Shown piece by piece: positions 44,754 through 54,805 of a stretch of DNA of 64,000 bases. The DNA is from Entophlyctis helioformis (Eukaryota; Chytridiomycota; Chytridiomycetes; Chytridiales; Chytriomycetaceae). How positions within the stretch are numbered: position 1 is the first letter of the stretch; each line of letters starts with the position of its first letter. The position numbers were made by a program, and so were the translations under genes. The stretch is taken from the NCBI GenBank assembly GCA_025526915.1, contig JAHLKH010000063.1:62001-126000 (forward strand), written 5' to 3'. The notes below the pieces were generated by a model that saw only the letters and a list, made by a program, of their open reading frames with translations, was not told where the DNA came from and made no database searches.

Positions 44754-46317
44754 GGCTGATGATGGGCATGATGGGCATGATGGGCATGATCACTTGGATG
44801 GCGAATGTGAGTTGCTGTGCCAATCCAGACGCACACTTGGCACCAACACCGACTGACATGCCATCCACAGCCGCCGATCCAGCCGACCCATCAGCCACCA
44901 AGCCAAAAGCGACCAATCCTGTAAGCCACTTGCCTGCCAACCTCGCGCATTGGTGCACATGCATTGCACATTCCTCACTCATGTCATGGCATGACAGGGC
45001 AAGCTCAGCTTCTACGCCTCGCAGCGATTGCTCAACATTGTCAAAGCCAACAAGTTGTTCACCAACAAGGGCTACCGGTTTGTGCGTATTGTCGGCATTG
45101 ATTGGGGCGAGCGGTACATGTATGGCGCGTCCAGCATGCTGGTGGATCTGGCAACCTTCACCTATACCCTCGAGTCCAACTACGTGCTCTCCTCTGGCAT
45201 GGCACGAGCCGAGCACAGCCTTCAGCGGTGGTATGCATGCAATGACTCTGCCACGCGCACTCTTGACCAGATCAACTCACAGCAACTGCCTCTTGTGCCA
45301 GGCTCAACAATCGATATGCCAAGGCAGCCGACATCCAGGCGGCCATTGCATTCAAGACAGCAAAGCATGCCGATCCAAATGTCAAGCCTGGCGAGAGAGC
45401 CTTTTGGGATCTGCGCTGCCATGCGTACTGCACGCCATTCCTGAATGCACGGGTACGTTTTCTCTGTTTCTGTATGCCCATTGCCATGACCGCCATACTG
45501 CTTGATCGCCTGCTGATTGCATTGAGTGCCATGGCATGGCATTCCACAGAAGGTCAAGGCCGAGCGTTTTCCCATGCGCAGCAACAGCACGTCTGATCAC
45601 GGACATGCTCTTGAAGGCATCATGAAGCTGGCAGGATCGACCACTGGCAAGCGCGCATCAGCTGCATCTCAAGGCTGCTGTGACGAGCCAACAGAGAAGG
45701 ACATTCCCGTTGTGTGGGCATTTGGCATCGACTTTACAGGCCAAGGTGGCCGGCACGCTGTGTTTGAGAGGTTTCTCATCAGGCATCTGCGGTCGTCTGG
45801 ATATGCCTATGTGCGTCTGATGCCATCCATCCATCCATCTGTGCACCAACTGACCACACAATCATGCACACACACACACATACAGATCTACCGCTGCAAT
45901 GAGAACCTGACCAGCCAGATGTGCCCGCAGTGCAAGCAGCGGATCCCATACAAGAACCGCACCAACCTGCGACGCTACGAGTGCACAGACTGCGATACCG
46001 TCTACCACCGAGACGTGCTTGGAGCCACCAACATCGGGATGGTCGCACTGTGGCATCTGCTCTTTGGGCAACGGCCGCTCTACTTGACACACACGCCACC
46101 TGACAGCAATCCAGCCACGCAAGAGTACCTTGCAGACATCAAGGCAACTCATCATGACATCCAGTGGCGTGCACAACATCACATCATGCTGCTCGCGACA
46201 CCGCCTGATCAGCCTGTCGTCCAGCAGCCTCCGTCACCTGATCTGCTTCCCTTCAAGTCGCATGTGGCCTCATGGGATCAGATCATGCTGCCATGTCTGC
46301 CAACAACAACACTTTGA
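42681..46317 (+). CDS. Fanzor (eukaryotic TnpB-like RNA-guided endonuclease), 1034 residues
   Basis: Eight exons (42681-44154, 44219-44605, 44690-44806, 44871-44920, 44998-45230, 45302-45452, 45550-45810, 45886-46317) join to exactly 1035 codons including the stop. The C-terminal nuclease shows RuvC-I (RIVGIDWGERYMYG, D711), a RuvC-II-like segment (VVWAFGIDFTGQGGRHAVFE, candidate E877), a TnpB-type zinc ribbon (CPQC at 904-907, CTDC at 924-927, preceded by NENLTSQM) and RuvC-III (HRDVLGATNIG, D934). Fanzors cut DNA guided by an omega-RNA encoded at the element end. The long N terminus holds an acidic DEQ/DEH repeat, polyP, a Met/Gln-rich helical region, and a nuclear-localisation/AT-hook-like GGRPKKRRGRKA (about residues 375-386). 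A poly-Asp/His-Gly-Asp stretch lies at about 635-658. All catalytic positions and splice sites look intact. Confidence 0.9.
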
Positions 46318-46491
46318 ATCGGGGCACCTCCCGATCGACCTAACGGGTCACTTCAATAGAAGGTGAGACCCTTGTTGGATGTGCCTCGCCCGCCTGTCGT
46401 CGCATGCTCGTTGCTGACTCGAACCTTCAATCACGTGATATGTGGGCTTGCATCCGTCGCCTCTTGCGACGATTATAACTCCAAAATCCTT
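46318..46491 (+). ncRNA. Candidate omega-RNA scaffold at the transposon right end
   Basis: Known Fanzor/TnpB guide RNAs come from the segment just 3' of the nuclease gene up to the element end. Here the 174 bp between the stop and the right inverted repeat hold stacked hairpins: ATCGGG/CCCGAT (46318-46323 with 46330-46335), GACC/GGTC (46337-46340 with 46346-46349), TCACTTC/GAAGGTGA (46348-46366, one bulge, alternative to the previous one) and CGTCGC/GCGACG (46455-46460 with 46466-46471). A palindrome ATCACGTGAT is at 46431-46440. If the model holds, the guide would be flanking sequence beyond 46514. Transcription is not shown by the sequence. Confidence 0.35.
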
Positions 46492-46514
46492 GGTAATTGT
46501 ATGAATATCGGGCC
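46492..46514 (-). repeat. Right terminal inverted repeat of the Fanzor transposon
   Basis: Ends GAATATCGGGCC; its reverse complement begins GGCCCGATATTCATA and ends ATTACC, matching the left end at 19 of 23 positions. Confidence 0.85.
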
Positions 46515-46522
46515 TCGCAATG
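46515..46522. repeat. Right 8-bp target-site duplication (TCGCAATG)
   Basis: Identical to 34879-34886 and abutting the right inverted repeat. The host sequence resumes here about 60 bp from the stop of the actin-related gene. Confidence 0.88.
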
Positions 46523-46581
46523 GCTTCTTCAATAGACGATATGGCTCAAGCAGGTGTCAAGGCTCGGTGGCTGCAGAGGTG

Positions 46582-48280
46582 TCAAAGCGGCTTGACAAAC
46601 GTGACTGCCGGCCCATACTCGTTATAGTCGCCCTTGGACACATAGATGCCGCCGTTCGTGAACACAACCTTGGCATGCAGTGTCAGCATACAGACCCGCC
46701 ATCGCAATCACAGCTCGCAAGTGCGATGCACGTACCTTGGCTGTGATGGACCCGCCAAGGAACGTCACGTCACTCGGCCGCTCCTTGAACTCGATAAAGT
46801 AGTCTGGCATCTTGATCCACTTGACCTCCTTGGCCTGGAACTCGCTGGATGTCTCCGAAACAGCGAGTAAGGGAGCCAGCTCCTTCTCAATACGATCCTT
46901 GATGCCTGTCACAAGCACGCACACAAGCATGCACGCATGGCTGTTGAGTATCGTGTCTTGCATTGGCTCGCCAACCAGACAAAGCAGCCATCCAATGCGG
47001 CAAAGACAGCCACACACCTCTGACAAGACTGCAGCCGCCCGTCAGCAGAATATTCTCCCACAAAAAGAGCCGCTTCTCTGGCTCTGATGCATTGTCGACA
47101 ACCAAACTCAAAGCCGCCTGCAGCCCCATCACGTCCTTTCCAACAAGCTCCGGGTTGAAAAGCACATCGATGCCATGGCCGCGCCAAGATCCGACATGAA
47201 TCTGCAGAGAATAAAGCGCATGTGAGAATCCCGCACGCGCGTGCGAATGACGCAGGGTGGAGCGGCCAGTGCGGATTGCACAGGTTTACCTCTCGGCCCT
47301 GGTACGAAAAAGTAGACGGAGGCAGGGATGCTGCTGCTGCTGCGATCGGAGGAGCGGCAAACGCAGCCGATTCTTTCAAGGCGCGTGCAAAGTCGAGCCC
47401 GATCAGGTCGGGATACGTGCTAGAAAAGTCGGGGTCGGCCGCCATGAGCTTGACAAGATACGCGTCAATGTCTGCGCCGCCAAGAGGGATGGAAACCGAT
47501 GCGGCGTGGACGGCGATGTTGTCAAAGACGGGGGTGATGTCTGTGGTTGTGTGGCCAATGTCGACAACAAGACCGGCAACGACACCTGCGCCGTACAGGG
47601 CGGCGACGGGCTGGTCTATCAAGAACATGGCTGGCACATTGATGTGCTCAAACAAGATCTGGGTTGCACGCTCCTGGTCACTTCGCGACCAGCCAGCTGG
47701 GACCGTCAGAAGCACCGGACTCTGGTTGGTCTCGCGCAGCACGCCGCAGTGTTTGACAAGGATCGTGCGCCTGTCGTTGCACGCACCGGGCAGTCAGCAT
47801 ATTGGCGGAGCATGAGCGGCTGCCAGCACGAGCAAAGGAGCACGAGCAGAGCAGAGAGGATGCACGCACCAAAGTGCCTCCAAGGCGAGCCAGTCGACCA
47901 CGCGGCCATTCTGCATGGGCCACACAAACTCGCCAGACTCGGACGAGAGGCGGCCGTCTGCAGAAGAGACGGCGGCTGCAGCCAGGCCACCTGCGGGCCT
48001 ACCGGCGGGGCCACCGGCAGGACCACCGGCAGGACCAGTTCCGGCACAAGGATCCGTGGCTGGTGCAGCGTTCAAGTCCTGGATGGCCACTCGAGACAGC
48101 ACGTTCTGCAGCAACGGCACGGCTGGTCAGCGGGCAGGTCGTCTGTCAGCCAGGAGCAGGCGAGCAGCGACTCACAACGGCGGGCGGTGTCTGGTACGTC
48201 GCCAGCCCGGCGCGGGTGGTGCGGCTGCCGGGGTCGAGCACCAGCAGCTGCGACTCTCTGGGCACAAAGTGTGCCGACAT
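46582..48280 (-). CDS. Actin-related protein (Arp9/Arp-type, probable chromatin-remodelling subunit)
   Basis: Exons on the minus strand. Exon 1, ATG 48280, gives MSAHFVPRESQLLVLDPGSR then TTRAGLATYQTPP. Later exons give VPLLQNVLSRVAIQDLN, a Gly/Pro/Ala-rich insert, then the actin core SPVLLTVPAGWSRSDQERAT, INVPAMFLIDQPVAALYG and GLVVDIGHTTTDITPVFD, an exon with NPELVGKDVMGLQ and LFLWENILLTGGCSLV, and finally VTFLGGSITAKVVFTNGGIY to a stop at 46582. The nucleotide-binding phosphate loops are recognisable (LDPGS, DIGHTTTD, LTGG). The divergence and the inserts fit nuclear Arps of SWI/SNF or RSC rather than actin; the exact Arp number is a guess. It follows IKS1 on the same strand with a 51-bp gap. 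Confidence 0.75.
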
Positions 48281-48331
48281 GTGTGCGTTTGGCCGTGGTT
48301 GTGAAAGTGACGGCAACGACAAGCAGTCGTT

Positions 48332-51300
48332 TTATTGCAAAACGGCGGCGTGGATGAGCAGGCCCACGACCAGCGCCGCCTGGGACAGCGCAAGGACACC
48401 GACAAGGCGCACGGATCGCTGGTTCTGCTGCGTGTGCGGTTGTGTGTGCTGTTGTGTGTGCTGCACGGCGTCGCTGCAAACAAAGAGGTTCAAGGCAACA
48501 TGCCATGCCAAGATCAGCGCCAGTCCTCTCAATCCATGGTCACTAGATGTGCAGGCTGCCTATGCAACACAGCCAAACTCACATCAGATGCAGGTCGAGC
48601 AGCGACGATCCAAGGACAAGTCCAAGTGCGGTTGTCGACAGGGCTTCGGGCCACAGCACGATCGAGACCAGCGCGACCTGCCATGCAACCCACGCGGTCG
48701 CTTGTGAGCATCCTCATATCCAGCCTTGACCCTCGCGTGCATTCACGCGCAACCCAAAGTTGGCGTTACCTTGACTACAACCCATGTGCCCGCATTCACG
48801 GACGGCGACATGCTGGGCAGCTGCTGCCGCACAACTCCAAGGAACCGCTCAAACACGGCCATATCCCGCGTGTCTTTGGGGAGCGCGATGGACTGCATTG
48901 TGCATCATCCTGGCTGCCGCCGCTGCTGCCGCTGATGCCATTGCTGTTGCCGAGGCTTGCAGGCGAGCATCCGATCCAGGGAAGCCGGCTGCTGACGGTG
49001 ACGCAGACCGCCTTCGCAATTGCTTGGACGCCGTCTGATCCGCCAAGCGATCGTGCTTAACAAGCAGCATCTGTTGGCATACCATTCATGTGCGTTAGTC
49101 GGGTGCTAAATGCGCGGCGCGACAATCAACAGATACGCACCTCTTCTGTCGAGGCAGCACCAATGTATGCAGTCTCAAAAGGCGGCGTGTCGGGCAATTG
49201 GAGTGGTAGGTTTGCGTGGCCGTCAATGGAAGACGGCGCTGCAGAGTCGATCTCGGTGACAATCGGATGCGTGCTCTGCACCGAGACGGAAGTGCTGCTC
49301 GTGTGGTCATGCCGGTCGTGGCTGCTCGAACGCGTGCGGCTGCGATGGATGGCTGTTCCAAACGAGCCTGCAGAATGGGCAGCGTGGTACTGCTTCTCAA
49401 CCGCATCAATAACGTCTCCGACAGATGGACGACGCTCTGCATGTTTGCTCATGAGTTTTTGAATGAGCACCTTGAACTCGTCAGGCACGCGTTGGCCACT
49501 TTCTGGAAACACTACTCTGTGTGCGGGCATGGCAATGAGCATAGATGTGTCAATCATCGCGTGTTCGAGAGAAGGAGAGAGGCAGGCTGACCTTTCAAAG
49601 TTGAGAATCTCGCTCTTGAGCACATCCACATCGTCGACTTGGGAATAGGGCAACGACGAATAGCACAAGAAGAAGAGCAAAACACCGAGCGACCACAGAT
49701 CCGTGTTGGGCGAATGGTTGGGGATGTACCGGCCCATCGCATCCCGTTGCAACAGTTCCTATTGGGCGGCTCAAGATTAGCACGGCCGTGTCATGATCAA
49801 TGCGTTCATGCATCGACAGCCAGCGGCCAGAAACGGGTCAATGAAAACATGCACATACTGGCGGCATGAACTCGAGCGTTCCCGTGGCTCCTGTGCGTTC
49901 TCGGTTGGTTTGGTCCGAGACAACTTCACACTCGCCAAAGTCTGAGATGAGCACCCTTGGACTGTTTGCGAGCGAGCCAGTGCATATCCAATGTCAGACC
50001 GGCCGACTCTCTGATGCAGCCTCGAGGTGACACAAGCGCACGAACGGCGGTCATGTGCAGATCACGTACATTCCAATGCGGTTGGGATCGTCAAAGCGCA
50101 GCAGCAAGTTGGGCGGCTTGAGATCGCGATGGATGATGCCGTGGCGATGAAGGTGCGCAAGACCGTGGCATACATCAAGAAACAGGCTGCGGATAGCCTC
50201 GGTGGTGAGATACCGCACTTTCTTGCCGTCTGGAGCAACGCCGATTCCGCCAACAAGGGCCGCGTCGTCTGTATATGCATGTGGAGCATGTGCAGACTGC
50301 GGTGCCGATGATGGTATAGTTGCTGGCGCGTCTCTGTCGTTTGCTGTGCTTGGAACATGATGGCTTGGCGGCATGTGGCGTGCGCGCTTGGCAGCAAGTT
50401 GTGCTCGGAAAGAAGACTTGAGACGGGCAGCGCCATCCGGCTTATGGGCGGAAGAATCGTCCTGGGGATCCCACTGAACGCGCAAGTATTCTTCCAGATT
50501 GCCGCCGTTTGCAAGCTCCATGAGGATAAACAGACAGGGCACTTCTGGCGCTATAGCATGCGTATGCATCCGCAAGGTCGAGTTAGACGGCTGCCTGGCT
50601 CAAGTTGGGTACACAGATAGCTATGCAAAGCGGCGCGTCAGTTACCAAATGGGCTCAACTGCCGCCGCTCGAGCCTTCATATTGGTTTGGATTGGCCACG
50701 CCCCAGTCAGTCATGGCAACGCACCGACAACAATAGGTCTCCTTCAAGCACACGTACCAAGCGTGACGATACTCGACAATGTTGGGATGGCTGAGCCGTT
50801 CCAGGAGATGCACCTCGCGAAGCATGCGTACAAGCCAGTTGTGTGATGTGCCCACTGGAATAGCCTTGACAGCAAAGGTGCCGAGGGGGATCTTGTCCAA
50901 GACATGGTGACAGAGAAACACGCTGCCGCGCTGTCCGCGTCCCAGTTTGCGCTCCTGCACAAAGAAGCGGTCATAGTACCCCTGGTTGTAGCTGCTATCG
51001 TCCAGTGAGTTGGATTGCGAAGATGGCGATGAAGGCGATTGCTGCGACTGGGTTGGTGGATTCGAGGGGGGAGAGGGTGCCGGGCAGGCAGATGAAGCTG
51101 CCGAAAACTCGTCTGGATCGGCATTGATCAAGGAAGAGGGCTGCTTGTGATAAAGCGTCGTGTTGCGCGAAGGCGAGAATGGAAGCAATGCAGTCGACGG
51201 CCTGCCGGGGGTTCAAGACAGAGTCAGATGGCGGCGGTGAATAGGCACATGCAATGCATGCATGCACACACCTAGAGTCCAGGGCCGCCACCAATGAGAG

Positions 51301-52092
51301 CGAGGCATGATCGTGGACCTCTGATGGCGGACGCATTTGAACATCATCGTGAATCATGTCGTCGGTTGAGATGTGCGACGCCTCGAGCATCTTGAAGTAG
51401 CGGGCATCGACAAAGGATGCGGCCGAAGGAGAATACTGCGATGCGACGGTCATGGCATGCGAGTCTTGCACGTCCACAAGGAGCTCGTCTGTGAACTTGG
51501 ACGGTCCATCAAAGCGTTCCGGCTCAGTTGCATCGAGGTCCATCAGGCTGGCTCGATCTGCATCGGACGGCGAAATAGCACTGTGGGCCGATCCTCCAGC
51601 AATGGCAGCGGCCGTGCGGGAAAGGCGTCTGGAATAGGGCACATGCTTGCGGTGCTGGTGTTGGTGCTGGTGCTGGTGTTGATGTTGGTGTTGGTGGCTC
51701 GCAAGCAAGAGCGACTGCCGACGATGCGTAGTCGGTGGCTCGGGCCGTGCCTGCAACGGGCCAACAGCAGCGGCCGAAGAAGCGTACATGGCAGGCACAG
51801 GCTGGTTGCACATGGTGCAGACGAACGGCGGTGCCGAGGCAGCGGCAGCGGCGGGCGTGTATGCTGGAGCAGACGCATTCGAGGCATCGCGGCCGATGCG
51901 AGCAGTTGCAGCAACACGGCGGACCAGGGGCCTCACTGCGACCTGGCGTCGGTGCTTGTCGTATATCACCACCTGGCCAGTTTCGCTGCTGCGCAACACG
52001 ACGCTCCACTGGTTGTGCTGCTGCTGCTGGTTGTCCTGCTGCCGGTTGTCTTGCTGGTTGTCTTGCTGGCTGGTCGGCAGCTCATCGTCCAT
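48332..52092 (-). CDS. IKS1: Iks1-like membrane-anchored Ser/Thr protein kinase
   Basis: ATG 52092 (MDDELPTSQQDNQQDN). The N terminus has WSVVLRSSETGQVVIYDKHR and a CTMC pair as in the yeast Iks1 family. The kinase domain spans several exons: FFVQERKLGRGQRGSVFLCH, TFAVKAIP (catalytic Lys), REVHLLERLSHPNIVEYRHA, LFILMELANGGNLEEYL, a loop insert, HGIIHRDLKPPNLLLRF, VLISDFGECEVVSD, TGTLEFMPPELL and DLWSLGVLLFFLCYSSLPYS. HRD and DFG are intact, so it should be active. The C terminus (48332-48530) has two hydrophobic stretches (LALILAWHVALNLFV; VLALSQAALVVGLLIHAAVL), as in Iks1, implying membrane anchorage. A His/Gln repeat lies near 51660-51700. Confidence 0.85.
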
Positions 52093-52233
52093 CGTGACGA
52101 GGTTGAATGGAAAGCTTATCTTAAAGGGTGCACGAACAAACGGCTGCTTGTTGAAAAGTTCACTGGGAAACGGGCTTGTAGAGATACATAGAGAAGAGAG
52201 TAGAGCAGAGCAGAGCAGAGAGACAAAACAGTT

Positions 52234-54688
52234 TTAGAAGCAGCGGTGCTCAAGGGTCATGTCCGACTGGGGGGCAAGGCCGATACACGCGCGCATGATG
52301 TTCTCAATGGCAGCGCGCTGCTTGGCGAGCGCGTTGACGACGGGGGTGCCGTTGGGGACAACGGGAGCCTTGAGCATGTACGAGAGCACGGACAGGACGG
52401 GGTGGAACGCGGCAAACTCGTCGCCAGTCTCCTCGGTCTTGTACGCAATGCGCGTGAACAGCTCGGCGAGAAGCGCAAGGTCGAGAATGAGGGGCGAGGC
52501 GAGCAGCGAGTCCTCGCAGACGTTGTAGATGGAGATGATGCTGCGGCCGCCCATGAAGATCTCGCTGACGTACTCGTCCATGGCGCGCTTGCTGTCGCCG
52601 ACGGCCGGGCAGTACTTGATCACGACAATGTGGTCGGGCTTCTCGCCGTCCTTGTACAGCAGGTGGTTGGCGTCGACCATGTCGTCGACAACGTTGCTCT
52701 TGGAGATCTCCTTGGAGCGGAACTGCTGGGGGGCCGACAGGTTCATGCCGTCGTTGTTGCCGAGGTGGTTGTAGCTGGTGATGGCAAGGGGCTTGATGCC
52801 GGCATTGACAAGGAAGTCGACAAGGACCGACTTGATCTTGGTCTGGCCACTCTTGAAGTCGTCACCGCCAACAAACACCTTGTGGCGCTCGGCAAGCTCG
52901 ATGGCACCAGGCACAAACGTGTTCTGGGGCGAGCCGTTGATGAAGGGAGCGTCCTCGAGGATGGAAGCCATGGCGAAGACGGTCGAGGGGGCGACCTCGG
53001 AGTGGCCCTGCTTGACGGCGCGGATCAGGTTGTCGGCCGTGTCGTTGACGCCCTCGATGATCTGCAGCAGCATCGACGGATTAGCGCATTGAAGCACAGC
53101 AGGGGAAGGCGGCGGACAAGGCCGGGGCAAGTGTGCGCAAAACGTACGTCAGAGTAGCGCTCAGTGTTGGCGGTCCAGAGGATGATGACGCGGTCAAGGC
53201 CGTTCTTCTCCTTGAACTCGCTGGATGGGCGGATGAAGGGCGTCAGTTGAATGCGGCATGGTGCATGGTGCACAACCAGGCAGGCAGGCAGGCAGGCAGG
53301 CAGCTATGCACGGCAAGACTCACCGAATGTCCTTGCGGACCTGCTCGAGCTGCTCCTGCTTGGAGCCGTGGATGAGGTTGTCGGCACGCTCCTCCTGGTT
53401 GGCGGCAATGTAGTCGGGGTAGTAGATGGACGGCAGAGGCTTCATGCCCTGCATCTTGTCGACGAGCTGGCGCTGGAGGTCCCAGTCGAGGACCTTGGCG
53501 CGGTGCATGGACTCGGCAAGGTTGGCGGACGAGATGTCCCAGCCACCAACGACAATGTCGTTGGGGTTGACCATGGGCAGGAACGACGAGAAGGGCATGT
53601 ACACGTCCTTTCCGGTCGCGGCATCGGTGCCGACCTTGAGGGTCGACGCCTGGGTGACGGAGCCGTAGTAGTTGGCGGCCTGGACGCCCTCCTTGGTGCG
53701 CCACGTCATGCCCAGACGGTTGGCAATGAGCGACGCCGTGAGGGTCGAGCCGTTGTTGCCGCCCCAGCCGACGAGCATGAGGCTGCATTCGCGACCGATC
53801 GAGCCGGCAGGCGATGGCAAGAGGAGCAGCAGCAGCAGCAGCAGCAGCGAGCGCCATCCGACAAGTCGCGCCGACGGTACCAAGACGCCGCAAGACGCCG
53901 CGAAACGGCAGCGAGCAGCGCACAATAGCGGCCGTTGGCGAATTGGTCAGCAGGATGCCGCAACAATCAAATTCGCCGCGGCGGATGGTTGGTTGGAGAA
54001 GCACGACCGGCGACCAAACGAGCACGTGGCGCGCGCGGCCAGATGACCACAGAAGCGGACGGAGGGCCGGTTGTGGAGGTGCGGGCATGCGGGCATCAAG
54101 GAGTGCGGGAATGCGGGAATGCGGGAATGCGGGAATGCGGGAATACAAGAATGCGGCGCCGGGCAGGAGCAGCCAGCCAGCGCAGGTGGGCGGTGCACCA
54201 CATGTACAGAGAGCAGGCGTCAGCGGGCATTGTTTCGAGGTGCACACTCGCTCGCACATATGGCTGCACGGCACGGCACAGCGCAGCGGCGAGGACGGCC
54301 TCTGGATGGCCTCGTGCACTGCAGGCTGCTAGGCAGCTACAGACAGCTACAGACAGCTCCAAAGCCATACAGCTTCACAGACAGACGACTGCACAGACAG
54401 ACAACTGCACAGACGACTACACAGACACCCAAGAGCATGCGGCACATACCCAAGCTTGGGGACCTTGCGGTCGACCTTGAATTGGTAGTGCTTCTCGGTC
54501 GGCGTGACCGTCACCGAGCCGTCCTGGGCCGTCGAGACCTGGGCGTCACGGTAGACGTAGTCCGAGATGATGTGCTCGGCCGTGTACTGCACGTTGGGCG
54601 CATTGACGACAAACGTCGACGGGCGGGCGGGGGCCGCAGCGGCAGCAGGGGCAGCAGGGGCAGAGACAGCGCCGGTGGAAGCGACCAT
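52234..54688 (-). CDS. INO1: Inositol-3-phosphate synthase
   Basis: Four exons: [13 protein letters not shown]... (54688 down to about 54455), then a long exon with [20 protein letters not shown] (NAD-binding GWGGNNG), [37 protein letters not shown] and [20 protein letters not shown], a short exon with [20 protein letters not shown], and the last exon with [66 protein letters not shown] and [20 protein letters not shown], ending LEHRCF. It converts glucose-6-phosphate to myo-inositol-3-phosphate, the first step of inositol synthesis, in the cytosol. All hallmark motifs are present and the length is normal. The first intron (about 53830-54455) is unusually long for this window and carries minisatellites. 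Confidence 0.95.
53277..53302. repeat. CAGG tetranucleotide repeat in INO1 intron
   Basis: About 6.5 copies of CAGG in an intron between the EFKEKNG exon and the upstream long exon of INO1. Confidence 0.85.
54105..54144. repeat. Five tandem GCGGGAAT octamers in INO1 intron 1
   Basis: GCGGGAAT is repeated five times without interruption, with near-copies just upstream (GCGGGCAT at 54081-54096). It is an intronic minisatellite. Confidence 0.85.
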
Positions 54689-54805
54689 TGTGTGGATGCG
54701 AATGTGATTGTGGCGGCAACGTCCCAACAGCCCGGCTGGTTTTTATGGCACACGCCGTTTGCCGCGCCTATTGCCGCAACTGATCAACATTTTCTGAAAC
54801 GGGCA
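54689..54805. promoter_or_regulatory. 117-bp bidirectional promoter INO1 / Ser-rich protein
   Basis: The divergent start codons of INO1 (54688) and the long Ser-rich protein (54806) are 117 bp apart. I see no clear inositol-response element (CATGTG). Confidence 0.35.

Larger units (their letters stand above)
34887..46514. mobile_element. 11.6-kb DNA transposon carrying a Fanzor nuclease and a FEN/XPG-like nuclease
   Basis: The ends are defined by 23-bp inverted repeats (34887-34909 and 46492-46514, both reading GGCCCG... inward, 19 of 23 positions equal) and by an identical flanking octamer TCGCAATG. Contents from left to right: a 4-copy subterminal repeat, frame fragments at 35.0-36.2 kb, a large gene with a FEN1/XPG catalytic set (split by a nested LTR element), a 63-bp duplication, and a full-length Fanzor gene followed by a structured 3' end. 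The insertion lies between the HAUS3-like start and the actin-related gene stop, which would otherwise be about 130 bp apart. No known transposase (DDE, tyrosine recombinase, Rep/Hel) is recognisable. An 8-bp duplication is typical of hAT, KDZ and some Mutator-like elements, but the GGCCC ends do not look like hAT. Its superfamily is unresolved. Confidence 0.85.

Noticed and set aside
34887..46514. hAT transposon on the basis of the 8-bp target duplication
   Set aside because: Ends begin GGCCC rather than CAG/TAG, and no hAT transposase or dimerisation motif was found in any frame.
34879..46523. A 9-bp duplication TCGCAATGG
   Set aside because: The ninth base (G) on the left is already the first base of the inverted repeat (GGCCCG); the parsimonious duplication is 8 bp.
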